Assembly (NCBI GenBank): GCA_964562455.1
Contig: CAZLTN010000013.1
Location: forward strand, 1-64,000
DNA from: Ravibacter sp964562455
GTDB lineage: Bacteria; Bacteroidota; Bacteroidia; Cytophagales; Spirosomataceae
Length of the DNA stretch: 64,000 bases
Reading direction: 5' to 3'
In this document: positions 25,997 to 35,403 of the stretch, in pieces
How the letters are laid out: every line of letters begins with the position of its first letter
Numbering within the stretch: position 1 is the first letter of the stretch
The notes under the pieces: generated by a model
What the model was told of the DNA's origin: nothing
Seen by the model: only the letters and a program-made list of their open reading frames with translations
Databases searched by the model: none
Made by a program: the position numbers and the translations under genes

Positions 25997-28900
25997 ATGA
26001 TTATGGCAAAAAAAGCTACTGGTAGCCCCCATTCCAGTCGACGCTTGCTGATGTTGTCATGGCTCCTCGGAGTTTTGACGATGGTATCGGCATACGCGCA
26101 ATCCCCGGCTTCCTGTTCCGATGTGGAGCGAAGCGACATCACGACAACCGCCGCAACCTGCGAAGGAAACGGCGTGATCACCGCTCCGACTTTTAACGAC
26201 GCTTTTTACACCTTAACCGGTGAGAATGTTTCATATGAAGTGGGCCCGCAGAACAGCGGCTCTTTCATAAGCCTGAGCCCGGGGCTTTATACGCTTAAAA
26301 TTCTTTGTGAAGGTTCGACGACGCCGATCGAAATCACCGGTATCGAGGTTGAGAGCAATTGGCAGCAGTTGGACCTGGCTCTTACGCCGGCTATCACCTG
26401 CCCGGGGCAAGGTACGATGACTGCCGTTGCTTCATTTGGCTTCAATAAAGGCGGCGCAGGCGCTATCTATGAATTTGCGATCTGGCAGGGTTCGGCGGGT
26501 GCGCCGGACGGCGACCTTACCTGGGTTACTCCCGCAGGTGCCCCGCTCAATCAACATGTGTTTACCGGTCTTGCTACAGGCAACTATAATGTTCGTGTAA
26601 GGGACAACTGCGGTAACATCTGGACAGAATCCAGGAGTATCGGCAACGCCAACACACCCACTGTCGATCTGAGCCGCAGCTCTGCCTGGGTTTGCGTAGG
26701 AGGAACACTGGTAAAAAGAGTGACCTTAAACGTGGGCTCTCTACCTGCCGCTCCTCTGAGGTGGTCCGGCTATAAGTATAAAGTAGAGTATGTAGCTGGT
26801 ACCAGCAACTGCGGCACTCAAACGGTTATCGGAGCACCTATAGTTGCGGAAACAGTAGTTGCAGACGATGGCTGGCCGAAAAGCTTTGACCTTGATAATA
26901 TCCCGGCGGGAGCAGGAGCCTATCGTATTACGACGATATCGCCCTGCGGGGAAGTTTCCTATAACTGCCAATCTGTTACCGGAAGCTTACCGACCATTAC
27001 ACTAAGGCGTTCCTATGCCTCCTGTGCCACTCCCACCTCAGCTTTAAATACCCGTTTGACGTATGTAATCAACCCCAACGAATTTAATTCGATTCAATAT
27101 CCTGCTACGATAACGTTCACCGGACAAGGTGGCTGGACAAGCGGTGCGATTACTGTCGGTAGCTCCAGCGAATTGAGCGGGGTGGTGAATAATATTCCTA
27201 ACAGCGCATATACGGTAACCGCTACGTTTGTGGACGCATGCGGGGTTACCCTGACGCAAACGATCAATAACCCGTTGGGTGCTCCGGCTACTACCGCACC
27301 TACTCCTGCTTATGACCGTTCTTGCGTGGACTTCGGACACACAAACCTGGACTATAGCTTTAACGGCGCTTATGTGGGTATCGGCGACGCCGGTACTACG
27401 TATGAATTGTACAATGCTGCCGACAACAGCCTGGTGACAACCGGAACGCTTATCAACACAATTACCAATACGGTTCGTTTCCTGAATGTTCCGGCCCCGG
27501 GCTCCTACTATGTAAAAATTGTCCCGGCTGTTTCAACCGGTTGTTCGGCGCAGCAATTGAATAGCTTTACCCTTCCAACAGGCGACAATGATCCGGGAGC
27601 CCGCATCGTAGCCAATCCTTCGATTCAGCAGAACTGTACAGAAGAAACCAGTATCTGGAATTGGAATTACTCCACGAATAATTTTACAAGCTCGGGACGT
27701 ACAATCCGGTTCAAAGTCTGGAAAGTAGGTGACGACCCGGTGGCAGGCCCGTTCGTTCGTGACGCGACCAACTCCAGTAACTTCGTGATACAGCCGGGCG
27801 AATACCTGTGGTCCATTACAAATGACTATACAGGGACCGACTGTGACAGGGTACTGAACGCCACTGTCCCGATCGTTGTCGGTGCGGTAGAGTGGGTACC
27901 TGTCATTGAGAAATCTGTGGCGTCCGTCTGCCAGGACGAAAACGGGGTGGTACTGACCACCGGTATCGCAATCCTGCAATTCGACGGTAACGGTCCTTTC
28001 CGTATCGAACAGCGCGATGCGGCAAATCCGAACGTCAACAGCTGGGCTACGGTACCGGGCGGTGCGTCGGTTGCCGGTCCTACCTTCGAGATCAATAATC
28101 TTGAAGCGGGCAAAACCTATATTTTCCGTGTTGTCGACCAGTGCGGAAGGTCGGTCACCCAACAGGTAACCATCAGGCCACTGAGTCCCCGCATCATCGA
28201 CAGGGGCGCCGTACAGCCTTGCGTTGATCAGGATTATGTACTGCAGGGGATCGACTATCCGGGCGCCACTTATACGTGGACCAAAGTAGGCGGCGGTGTA
28301 GTTTCTAACACCAGGGATCTATCGTTCTCTCCTTTTACTGCCGCTGATGCCGGCCAGTATAAGCTGACGCTGAGACTTAGCACATGCCTGGTGAGGGAAA
28401 CGACCATCACGTTGGGAACAGATGGCTGCGGGCAGCCTTTCCAACTCGGCTCTCTGGGAGATTTCGTATGGTATGACACTGATTATGACGGGATTCAGGA
28501 TCCAGGCGAAGCGCCGGCTCCCGGAGTTTCTGTTACACTGCAAGGGTACGTCGGGCCTAATCCCTCTAACCCGTCTGCTGCCGACCTGGCAAACAACGCC
28601 AACTGGGCCGATATGGAAACCCAACTGACAGGAGCGGATGGCAAGTATAAATTCACGGACCTTGAAGGTGGCTACTACCGCGTTCGCTTCGGAGATGTGG
28701 CCGACTATACCTATACCGGGTATCAGAAAGGCGCTTCCGATCCTGACAATCGTGGCGAAGGCGGCGACAGCAACGCTAACCCCGCTAATGGCAACTACAG
28801 CGGTCCGGTACTGATTGAAGTGAATCATCCTTCAGGTGACGTCCGTCGCGACAATATGACCATCGACGCCGGTCTGGTAAGATATGGCTCAATCGGCGAC

Positions 28901-29821
28901 TATGTATGGTATGACACCGACCTGGATGGTACCCAGGACGCCGGTGAAGCGCCTGCAGTAGGTGTGCAGGTGAAGCTGTTTAAGAAAGAAGGAGACAACT
29001 GGGTTGAAGCCGGTACGACCGCTACCGATGCTACCGGTAAATACCTGTTCGATAACCTGAAGCCGGGTACTTACCAGGTAGAGTTTGTCAAACCTAGCGG
29101 TTATGACTTCACGCAAAACTACATTGGCGGAGCGAGCAATACCGGTCCTACAGACAGCGATGCAAACCGTGCGACCGGTAAGAGTGGAGAAATCGTGATC
29201 GATGTGAGCCTGCCGAAAGGAAACGTCGGCCGTGATAATATGACCATCGATGCAGGTTTGGTAACGGAAGGTGCGCTTCCCGTGAAGCTGAGCCATTTCA
29301 ACGCTGAAAAAACAACCGAAGGAACCGCTCATCTTACCTGGAGCACGACCGAGGAGACAAACAGCAGCTATTTTGATGTTCTTCAGAGTGCAGATGGTTC
29401 CAACTGGCAGGCTATCGGCCGTGTAAAAGCAAAAGGCAACAGTGTGGGCGCTGTGCGGTATGCATTCACCGACCAGCAGCCTAACAGAGGCCTGAACTAT
29501 TATCGCCTGAAAATGGTCGATCTGGACGGCAGCTTCGAGCACAGTAACATCCGCAGTCTTACTTTCGAAGGTACGCCGGTCGATCTGTCGGTATACCCGA
29601 ACCCGGTCAGCGACAATTTCAGCATCAAGCTGGGCGCCAGGGAGAAGATATCTAAAGTAGAGCTGTTCGATTCCAACGGGCGTCGTGCGATCTTCAGAGA
29701 CCGCTACGCTGCCGGTGAATCCATTGCTACTAAGGGCCTTTCTGCCGGGACCTATGTTCTGAAAGTGACAATGTCAAACGGGGTGGTTGAAGTCAGGAAA
29801 ATCGTGATTTCCAACAAATAA
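25997..29821 (+). CDS. Large T9SS-secreted surface protein with two SdrD-B-like domains
   Basis: 1274 residues. A signal peptide ends near VSAYAQS (start at 25997, or at the in-frame ATG 26003). Residues about 35-810 are repeated Cys- and Thr-rich beta modules. Two SdrD B-like domains follow at about 817-960 (GSLGDFVWYDTDYDGIQDPG) and 963-1090 (GDYVWYDTDLDGTQDAGE), each with an EF-hand-like Asp-rich calcium loop. After a fibronectin-like stretch comes a C-terminal T9SS sorting domain, about 1195-1274 (LSVYPNPVSDNFSIK to VRKIVISNK). It should be exported by T9SS and attached to, or released from, the surface; an adhesin-like role is likely. It ends at a strong terminator. Confidence 0.85.
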   Translation: MIMAKKATGSPHSSRRLLMLSWLLGVLTMVSAYAQSPASCSDVERSDITTTAATCEGNGVITAPTFNDAFYTLTGENVSYEVGPQNSGSFISLSPGLYTLKILCEGSTTPIEITGIEVESNWQQLDLALTPAITCPGQGTMTAVASFGFNKGGAGAIYEFAIWQGSAGAPDGDLTWVTPAGAPLNQHVFTGLATGNYNVRVRDNCGNIWTESRSIGNANTPTVDLSRSSAWVCVGGTLVKRVTLNVGSLPAAPLRWSGYKYKVEYVAGTSNCGTQTVIGAPIVAETVVADDGWPKSFDLDNIPAGAGAYRITTISPCGEVSYNCQSVTGSLPTITLRRSYASCATPTSALNTRLTYVINPNEFNSIQYPATITFTGQGGWTSGAITVGSSSELSGVVNNIPNSAYTVTATFVDACGVTLTQTINNPLGAPATTAPTPAYDRSCVDFGHTNLDYSFNGAYVGIGDAGTTYELYNAADNSLVTTGTLINTITNTVRFLNVPAPGSYYVKIVPAVSTGCSAQQLNSFTLPTGDNDPGARIVANPSIQQNCTEETSIWNWNYSTNNFTSSGRTIRFKVWKVGDDPVAGPFVRDATNSSNFVIQPGEYLWSITNDYTGTDCDRVLNATVPIVVGAVEWVPVIEKSVASVCQDENGVVLTTGIAILQFDGNGPFRIEQRDAANPNVNSWATVPGGASVAGPTFEINNLEAGKTYIFRVVDQCGRSVTQQVTIRPLSPRIIDRGAVQPCVDQDYVLQGIDYPGATYTWTKVGGGVVSNTRDLSFSPFTAADAGQYKLTLRLSTCLVRETTITLGTDGCGQPFQLGSLGDFVWYDTDYDGIQDPGEAPAPGVSVTLQGYVGPNPSNPSAADLANNANWADMETQLTGADGKYKFTDLEGGYYRVRFGDVADYTYTGYQKGASDPDNRGEGGDSNANPANGNYSGPVLIEVNHPSGDVRRDNMTIDAGLVRYGSIGDYVWYDTDLDGTQDAGEAPAVGVQVKLFKKEGDNWVEAGTTATDATGKYLFDNLKPGTYQVEFVKPSGYDFTQNYIGGASNTGPTDSDANRATGKSGEIVIDVSLPKGNVGRDNMTIDAGLVTEGALPVKLSHFNAEKTTEGTAHLTWSTTEETNSSYFDVLQSADGSNWQAIGRVKAKGNSVGAVRYAFTDQQPNRGLNYYRLKMVDLDGSFEHSNIRSLTFEGTPVDLSVYPNPVSDNFSIKLGAREKISKVELFDSNGRRAIFRDRYAAGESIATKGLSAGTYVLKVTMSNGVVEVRKIVISNK

Positions 29822-29840
29822 CGCTTGTCATAGTGGTAAT

Positions 29841-29870
29841 AAAAAAGGGCTGCGCACGCAGCCCTTTTTT
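29841..29870. terminator. Bidirectional intrinsic terminator
   Basis: AAAAAAGGGCTGCGC followed by its near-perfect complement ACGCAGCCCTTTTTT. It sits between the convergent surface-protein and PEP-hydrolase-family genes and has T runs on both strands, so it can serve both. Confidence 0.9.
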
Positions 29871-29891
29871 ATTGGCCCGAAGTTTCCGATT

Positions 29892-30752
29892 TCAGCGCAG
29901 CGCTATATTTTTGAAAGATTTCGTCAGATCGGTCAGCGACTGTTCTACTCCCATCCGCTCGAGGGAAGACGCTCCCACAAAACCCTGGGCATCTGTCCTT
30001 GAAAGTATTTCTTTTACGTCTTCCGGCGTATTGACAGGCCCTCCGTGCGTAAGGAAAAACACATCGGGATTAGATTTCCGCGCTGCTTCAATAATATGTT
30101 GCGTACGTTCTGCAGCGACTTCCATCGTTACAGTCGCGTTGACGACGCCGATAGATCCTCCGACGGTAGTACCGACGTGGGCGATGATCGCATCTGCGCC
30201 CGCGTCGGCCATCTGGGCAGCTTCTTCGGGTGTGGCCACATATACAATCGAGAAAAGATCCATTTTCGATGCAAGGGCTACCATTTCCGCTTCTTTATGA
30301 AACCCCATGCCGGTTTCTTCCAGCACCTGCCTGAAATGGCCGTCCACGATACTGTGCGTGGGGAAGTTATTGATCCCCGAAAAACCCATGTCTTTCACTT
30401 TCAGCAGGTGGTGCCACATCCGTCTCCGGGGGTCCGACCCGTATACACCGCAGATAACCGGGATTTCTTCTACAACGGGCAATACTTCAAATTCGCCTAT
30501 CTCCATCGCAACCGCATTAGCATCGCCGTATGCCATCAGCCCGGCAGTAGATCCGTGACCCGACATGCGAAAGCGCCCCGAATTGTATATGATGATCAGA
30601 TCGGCTCCTCCTTTTTCAATAAATTTTGCGCTGATTCCGGTACCTGCTCCGGCGGCAATGATCGCTTTTTTCTGATCGACAACAGATTGAAGCCTGTCGC
30701 GGACTTCCTGCCTGGTGTAGGGATTCCCTTTTCCTGTCCAAGGATTCGGCAT
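29892..30752 (-). CDS. Phosphoenolpyruvate hydrolase-family TIM-barrel protein
   Basis: A 286-residue cytoplasmic TIM barrel of the PEP-hydrolase/TIM-barrel signal-transduction family. Characteristic stretches are AIIAAGAGTGISAKFIEKGG, LIIIYNSGRFRMSGHGSTAG, GVYGSDPRRRMWHHLL and AHVGTTVGGSIGV. Members resemble isocitrate-lyase/PEP-mutase-like enzymes and appear in fungi and bacteria, often with Tm-1-like ATP-binding partners; no such partner is adjacent here. It is a single gene convergent with the surface protein. Exact substrate unknown. Confidence 0.85.
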   Translation of the reverse strand: MPNPWTGKGNPYTRQEVRDRLQSVVDQKKAIIAAGAGTGISAKFIEKGGADLIIIYNSGRFRMSGHGSTAGLMAYGDANAVAMEIGEFEVLPVVEEIPVICGVYGSDPRRRMWHHLLKVKDMGFSGINNFPTHSIVDGHFRQVLEETGMGFHKEAEMVALASKMDLFSIVYVATPEEAAQMADAGADAIIAHVGTTVGGSIGVVNATVTMEVAAERTQHIIEAARKSNPDVFFLTHGGPVNTPEDVKEILSRTDAQGFVGASSLERMGVEQSLTDLTKSFKNIALR

Positions 30753-30910
30753 ATTACTGGATATATTTTGGTGAAAAACTCTTTTTTATTAACGATTACC
30801 CTTCGTCCCGTGGCAGCCGATCCGTTCAAAAGAGGCTACCAGCCTGGCTCAGGAGTCATATCAGTAAAGAGGCATTTCTTTTGCGCTTGTCTCCTTTTCG
30901 CGGGTATTTT

Positions 30911-33193
30911 TTATTGCCTGATAATCGTACGGGTATTTTTTGCACCGTTATTCTTTAATTCGACGACCAGGAGATAGGCTCCTGCCGGTAAAAATGACAG
31001 ATCGATTTCGAGCGGCTGCTCTGCCGCGGAGACTTCGCGCCTGAAGCAGATCCTGCCCGTTTGGTCGGCCAGGCTCAGCAGCGCGATGTCCCGGCCGGGA
31101 ATTTTCATCGTGATGGTGAGCTTATCGCTGAAAGGATTTGGTGCTGCAATAAGTTCCTGCGATCCGGCAGGGCAGGAGCTGCCGGGCATCACGGGTGAAA
31201 TAGTTGCCGCGCCGGAATAGTCAAATTCCACGATCCTGTAATAGATCCGGGGATATGCCGGTAATGCGGGGATATACCGGTAAATGCCTTTCCGGAGGGC
31301 GGTGTCAGAGGGTACTACGCGCCCGATTTCCTGCCAGCCGTCTCTTCCGGAAGTGCTGATCTGGACGGAATAATAACCGACCCAATGCTCGTCGGCCACC
31401 TTCCATTCAATAACCCCGGTGTTTTCTTCGCAGCCGGACCGCACGTATCCGAATTTCACCGGCAACGGATTGTCGGCCTTTATAATGGTATTATTCCTGG
31501 TAACAAGCCGGGCTTCCGGGTCAAAATCCACCGAAACGACTGTAAACCCTACGTTTTTGCTAAAAATCTGGTCGTTGTAGGTGTTGTCGAGCACTACCAG
31601 TTTTTGCTCGCCGTTTGCGCCGGTTACCAGTATCGGGAGAGGCAGGCGGAAAAAGCCTACCGACGACGGGCTGGATGTAGTTTGCCGGACATTGAAGCTT
31701 ATTTCGTCTCCTAACGGATACCAGCTTACCTGGTAGGAGGGGTAGCCTTCTCCTGCATACCACTGGTCAAAAAAGTAATCCAGGTTTTTGCCGCTAACAT
31801 TTTCGAGATGATATTTCAGGTCCTGGGTAGTAGCATAGCCATATCTGAGGGCCGGGTCATTCAGGTATTGGTTAACGGCCTGGAAAAAAACATCTTCGCC
31901 CAGGATCCATTCCAGCATATGCAATAGTTTCGCCCCTTTATAGTAGCTCAGCCTGCTGTTGAAAATCCGGTTGGTGCTGGTAATATCGTCTACTTTCACC
32001 GATCCTCCCGGCTGCGAAGTAACCAGGTTAGTCTCATTTCGGCGATTGGTCAGAGAGGTTGACCAGGGGTCGACGCTCTCTATATATAGAGTGGTCAGAT
32101 AGGATGCAAAACCTTCATTAAGCCATATGTCTTCCCATGAGCCGCAGGTGATTGTATTGCCAAACCATTGATGGGCAAGTTCATGGGCGACCAGTGTACG
32201 GTTCATGTTGACCATGAACGAGTTGGTCTGGTGCTCCATTCCGCCGCTCCATGTAAATTGGGTATGCCCGTATTTTTCTTCGGCAAAAGGATATTTCCCG
32301 AATTTCTGTGAGAAAAAATTCATCATGTCCATTGCCGACGCAGCCCCTGTCGCGAATTCAGCGCTATTCTGGGGGAAACAATAGGTTTCCATAAGCACCT
32401 GGTCATCGCCGACGGCATAAACCTGGTCGAAAACAGTGTAGTTTGTTACTGCGAATGCGACCAGGTAGCTGGCTATCGGGAACCGATGCTTCCAGTGCGC
32501 GACGGTTGCGGCTCCGTCTTCCACGGGCGTTTCCGATTGCCTGATGCCATTGGCAGCTGCACGGTAGGTATGGGCACCATATGTTGCCGGATGCCTGATG
32601 AAAACATCGACGGAATCGGCCTTGTCATCCAGCCCGTTCTTACATGGCCACCAATCGCGGCTTCCGAACGGCTCGCTGAGCGTAAACAGGATGGGAACTG
32701 CCGGAGAGCCATGCCCGGACTGCTGGAAGGCATTGAATCCCGAAACCGGAGGTATGCCGCTGTAGGTAACGAAAACCGAATCTTTCGCCCCCGCCGGCTT
32801 GTATTCCGGAAAAGTAATTTCAAGCCGGTGGTTTGAATGTTCAAAAATAAGCGGACTCCCGTTGGAAGAAACACCGGACACGCCGAGATTGTCATGGAGG
32901 TCGAGGATAATGCTTTCAGTATCTGAAACAACGGTGAAGTAAATGCCCACCCGTCCCGAAATCTGTCTCACCGAAGGATCGACCTGCCAGTAGGCCCTGT
33001 AATAGTGAACATCAAAATTATCGCTGTAGCTTGCCTGGCGCCCACCAAAAATCCCGCTGCCGAACCAGCCTGCACGTTCCGGGTTTTGAGCTGTATGCGA
33101 CTGCCTGCACACAAAAAAATCCTGCCCCGTCAGATAAACCGGTGAGAAGAGCAGCGTCCAGTAAAAGAAAAAAGTAGCTGACCGGCGTTTCAT
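30911..33193 (-). CDS. M1-family metallopeptidase with T9SS sorting domain
   Basis: A 760-residue secreted zinc aminopeptidase. After a signal peptide (ending LTGQDF) come the M1 N-terminal beta domain and the catalytic domain, with GGMEHQTNSF (the GxMEN-type exopeptidase motif, here GGMEH) and HELAHQWFGN followed by NEGFASY, giving the zinc ligands His, His and Glu. Residues from about 680 form a T9SS sorting domain (AAPNPFSDKLTITMKIPGRD to the end). The His in place of Asn in the GxMEN motif is seen in secreted bacterial M1 proteins. It degrades peptides outside the cell; no operon partners. Confidence 0.9.
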   Translation of the reverse strand: MKRRSATFFFYWTLLFSPVYLTGQDFFVCRQSHTAQNPERAGWFGSGIFGGRQASYSDNFDVHYYRAYWQVDPSVRQISGRVGIYFTVVSDTESIILDLHDNLGVSGVSSNGSPLIFEHSNHRLEITFPEYKPAGAKDSVFVTYSGIPPVSGFNAFQQSGHGSPAVPILFTLSEPFGSRDWWPCKNGLDDKADSVDVFIRHPATYGAHTYRAAANGIRQSETPVEDGAATVAHWKHRFPIASYLVAFAVTNYTVFDQVYAVGDDQVLMETYCFPQNSAEFATGAASAMDMMNFFSQKFGKYPFAEEKYGHTQFTWSGGMEHQTNSFMVNMNRTLVAHELAHQWFGNTITCGSWEDIWLNEGFASYLTTLYIESVDPWSTSLTNRRNETNLVTSQPGGSVKVDDITSTNRIFNSRLSYYKGAKLLHMLEWILGEDVFFQAVNQYLNDPALRYGYATTQDLKYHLENVSGKNLDYFFDQWYAGEGYPSYQVSWYPLGDEISFNVRQTTSSPSSVGFFRLPLPILVTGANGEQKLVVLDNTYNDQIFSKNVGFTVVSVDFDPEARLVTRNNTIIKADNPLPVKFGYVRSGCEENTGVIEWKVADEHWVGYYSVQISTSGRDGWQEIGRVVPSDTALRKGIYRYIPALPAYPRIYYRIVEFDYSGAATISPVMPGSSCPAGSQELIAAPNPFSDKLTITMKIPGRDIALLSLADQTGRICFRREVSAAEQPLEIDLSFLPAGAYLLVVELKNNGAKNTRTIIRQ

Positions 33194-33198
33194 TGATT

Positions 33199-33355
33199 GA
33201 TTAATTGATGTGGTGATTAGTTGATGTGACGATGTGTCCCGATAGCCGTCGGAAGCGAAGATAGTATATCTGATAATCAGTCAATCATCACATCAGCCAA
33301 TCATCACATCAGCCAATCATCACATCAACCAATCATCACATCAACCAATCATCAC
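33199..33355. repeat. MITE-like inverted repeat with 16-bp tandem array
   Basis: From 33282 the 16-bp unit CAATCATCACATCAGC (or ...CAAC) occurs four times, plus 10 bp of a fifth, with no spacers. The left side (33199-33240) holds inverted versions (GATGTGGTGATTAGTTGATG) and GTCCCGATAGC. The same terminal motif and internal GTCCCGAT recur at 52866-53100 and 57635. The array runs into the HAD phosphatase gene and supplies its last codons and stop. Confidence 0.75.
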
Positions 33356-34150
33356 CCCAACAAGTCTTTCCAGTACTTCAATAACCCCATCTTCGTTGTT
33401 ATTTTTGGCTATAAAGCGGGCAACGCCTTTCACATCAGGGTGGCCGTTGGCCATGGCATAGCTGAAATACGCCTGCTGCATCATTTCCAGGTCGTTGAGA
33501 TAGTCACCGAAGACCATGGTCTGCTCCTTGCTTGCGCCGTAAAGATCCTGCAGTATGGCTACTGCATTTCCCTTATGAGCCAGTTTGTCGGATATATCCA
33601 GCCATGTATCTGCCGAAACTTTCACCTGGAACCTGTCGTGCAGGTGGGCAAAATCAGGGTAGGAGTTGGCTTCGGTTCCGGACAGATCGCATACTGTAAA
33701 CTTGAGTATGTCGTCGTTAACCGACAGAAGATCATCCACGATCTCGAATTTTTCGAAATACAGCGAAAGATGGTTTATAAACTGCTGATCGGCACTTTCC
33801 ACATAGGCCGAGTTTTTGCCGCATAGCACGAGTTCCGAAGTCGGAATCTTACGCCCGATATTTACCAGGTCGTGTATATCCCCGGCGGATATGGTTTTGG
33901 CAAGCATCTCCTTTCCGCGGTGCATAATATAGCTGCCGTTTTCGGCTGCGAAGATGATCCTGTTTTCGATACGTTCAAATAACTTTCTGAGGTTGTGATA
34001 CTGGCGGCCGCTTGCCACTACGAAAGTGATGCCGGCAGCGTCCAGTTGTTCAAATATGTCAAAAAATCTGGGATTGAGCTGATGTGAAGCATTTAACAAG
34101 GTACCGTCCACATCGGACACAATAAGCTTTATGTTACTTTTATCCATCAA
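33341..34150 (-). CDS. Cof-type HAD-IIB phosphatase
   Basis: A 269-residue cytoplasmic hydrolase. Motif I is VSDVDGTLLN (nucleophile and acid Asp), motif II VVASGRQYHN, and motif III/IV lies in HKGNAVAILQ with VFGDYLNDLEMMQQAY. The large C2-type cap between them places it in the Cof/YkrA group, which dephosphorylates sugar phosphates and flavin precursors. It starts 2 bp after the M48 protease gene, so the two are co-transcribed. The last four residues and stop lie inside the 16-bp tandem repeat, which has probably replaced the original C terminus. Confidence 0.9.
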   Translation of the reverse strand: MMDKSNIKLIVSDVDGTLLNASHQLNPRFFDIFEQLDAAGITFVVASGRQYHNLRKLFERIENRIIFAAENGSYIMHRGKEMLAKTISAGDIHDLVNIGRKIPTSELVLCGKNSAYVESADQQFINHLSLYFEKFEIVDDLLSVNDDILKFTVCDLSGTEANSYPDFAHLHDRFQVKVSADTWLDISDKLAHKGNAVAILQDLYGASKEQTMVFGDYLNDLEMMQQAYFSYAMANGHPDVKGVARFIAKNNNEDGVIEVLERLVGVMIG

Positions 34151-34152
34151 TA

Positions 34153-34935
34153 CTATTGCTTGCGATACTTTTCAATAGCGGTTTTTATTTTTTCCATCCT
34201 GTTTCCCGGGCTGGGGTGGGTACTTGCAAACTCGGGCGGGGCATTTCCCCCTGAGGCCTCGGCCAGCACACGCATTACCTGCAGCAAAGCTTCAGGATTA
34301 TAGCCGGCCTGTATCATATATTTAACGCCGAAATCATCTGACTCGAGCTCATCTTCACGTCCGTACTTCATGTTGAGCATGGAGGCGACGTACTGGGCAA
34401 TGTAGGCAGAATTGTTTGCCGAACCGGGTTCACTGAGGGCAATGGTCGCAGCGCCTGCCAGCCCCGACATCAATTCCTGGGTAGCCATCTGCTCGGCCGA
34501 GTGCCTGCCGACCACGTGACCGATTTCGTGACCGAGCACACCGGCTACTTCGTCTTCCGTTTTTAATCTTTTCAGCAGGGCCATGGTAATAAATACCTGT
34601 CCTCCCGGCAGTGCAAAGGCATTTACGGTCCTCTCGTCGGCTAGTACGTGGAAATCAAAACGATAGGGTGATCTTGATGCATCGCTGCTGGTGACAAGTT
34701 TCTGACCAATAGCTTTGATAAGCTGCTGTACTTTAGGGTCCTGGTATAGCCCTCCGAATTCAGCGGCCATTCGCGGAGCGCTCTGCAAACCCATGGCTAC
34801 TTCCTGGTCGGGCGTGAGGCTTACCCTCTGCTTTTCACCGGTTACCGGGTTTTCCTGCGTTTTTGTCCAATAGCCAATAAGGCTTATCAGGGCGATAATG
34901 GCGGCGATCACAATACGGCCCAATCTGTTTCTCAT
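34153..34935 (-). CDS. M48-family metalloprotease
   Basis: 260 residues with an N-terminal signal anchor (IVIAAIIALISLIGYW), then a periplasmic M48 peptidase domain. The zinc site is HEIGH at residues 136-140, with the third ligand in DELESDDFG. The family includes BepA/LoiP-type proteases that clear misfolded envelope proteins, and this single-domain form is closest to LoiP in length. It is first gene of a pair with the HAD phosphatase. Pro-rich, Gly-rich sequence before the C terminus (NAPPEFASTHPSPGNRM) is typical. Confidence 0.9.
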   Translation of the reverse strand: MRNRLGRIVIAAIIALISLIGYWTKTQENPVTGEKQRVSLTPDQEVAMGLQSAPRMAAEFGGLYQDPKVQQLIKAIGQKLVTSSDASRSPYRFDFHVLADERTVNAFALPGGQVFITMALLKRLKTEDEVAGVLGHEIGHVVGRHSAEQMATQELMSGLAGAATIALSEPGSANNSAYIAQYVASMLNMKYGREDELESDDFGVKYMIQAGYNPEALLQVMRVLAEASGGNAPPEFASTHPSPGNRMEKIKTAIEKYRKQ

Positions 34936-35095
34936 TGGAATAAGTAGATATTAAGTTGCTGGTTAAGAAATCATACCTCACGAAAATTCATCAAATTTGG
35001 TCATTATTTTACTCCTTTGCAAAAAGACGAAAATGTGCTGGCAGCGTATCCGGTGAATACCGACGCTCTGTATTTCAGACTCAAAACCGTTTGAT

Positions 35096-35401
35096 ATGTC
35101 ACGTAAAGATTACCGGGATATTACGCTTACCGAGTTCAGAGAATTGAAATCCGTTCCCGGAAGCATAGTGGTCGATGTAAGAGAGAAATGGGAGTACGAG
35201 GAATTCAATGAGGGCGGGCTGAATATTCCGCTGTCTGAAATCCGCGAAAAGCGGCCATTGCTTGCCTCTTACGGTAATATAGTGGTTGTTTGTACGAACG
35301 GAACCCGGAGCCGTGTGGCGGCAATGGACTACTGCAGGATACCCGAATGGTCGGATAAAAACATATTCCACCTGGAAGGGGGGCTTCTGGAAGCCGAATG
35401 A
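35096..35401 (+). CDS. Single-domain rhodanese-like sulfurtransferase
   Basis: A 101-residue cytoplasmic protein with the rhodanese active loop C-T-N-G-T-R (Cys66 to Arg71) and the N-terminal VVDVREKWEYEEFN element. Length fits the GlpE/PspE-type single domain. A six-residue loop beginning with Cys suggests sulfur transfer rather than phosphatase activity. It converges with dapF, with only 2 bp between stops, so no terminator separates them. Confidence 0.88.
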   Translation: MSRKDYRDITLTEFRELKSVPGSIVVDVREKWEYEEFNEGGLNIPLSEIREKRPLLASYGNIVVVCTNGTRSRVAAMDYCRIPEWSDKNIFHLEGGLLEAE

Positions 35402-35403
35402 AA

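Noticed and set aside
33282..33355. CRISPR-like short repeats
   Set aside because: The 16-bp units are directly adjacent with no spacers and no cas genes; a tandem array.
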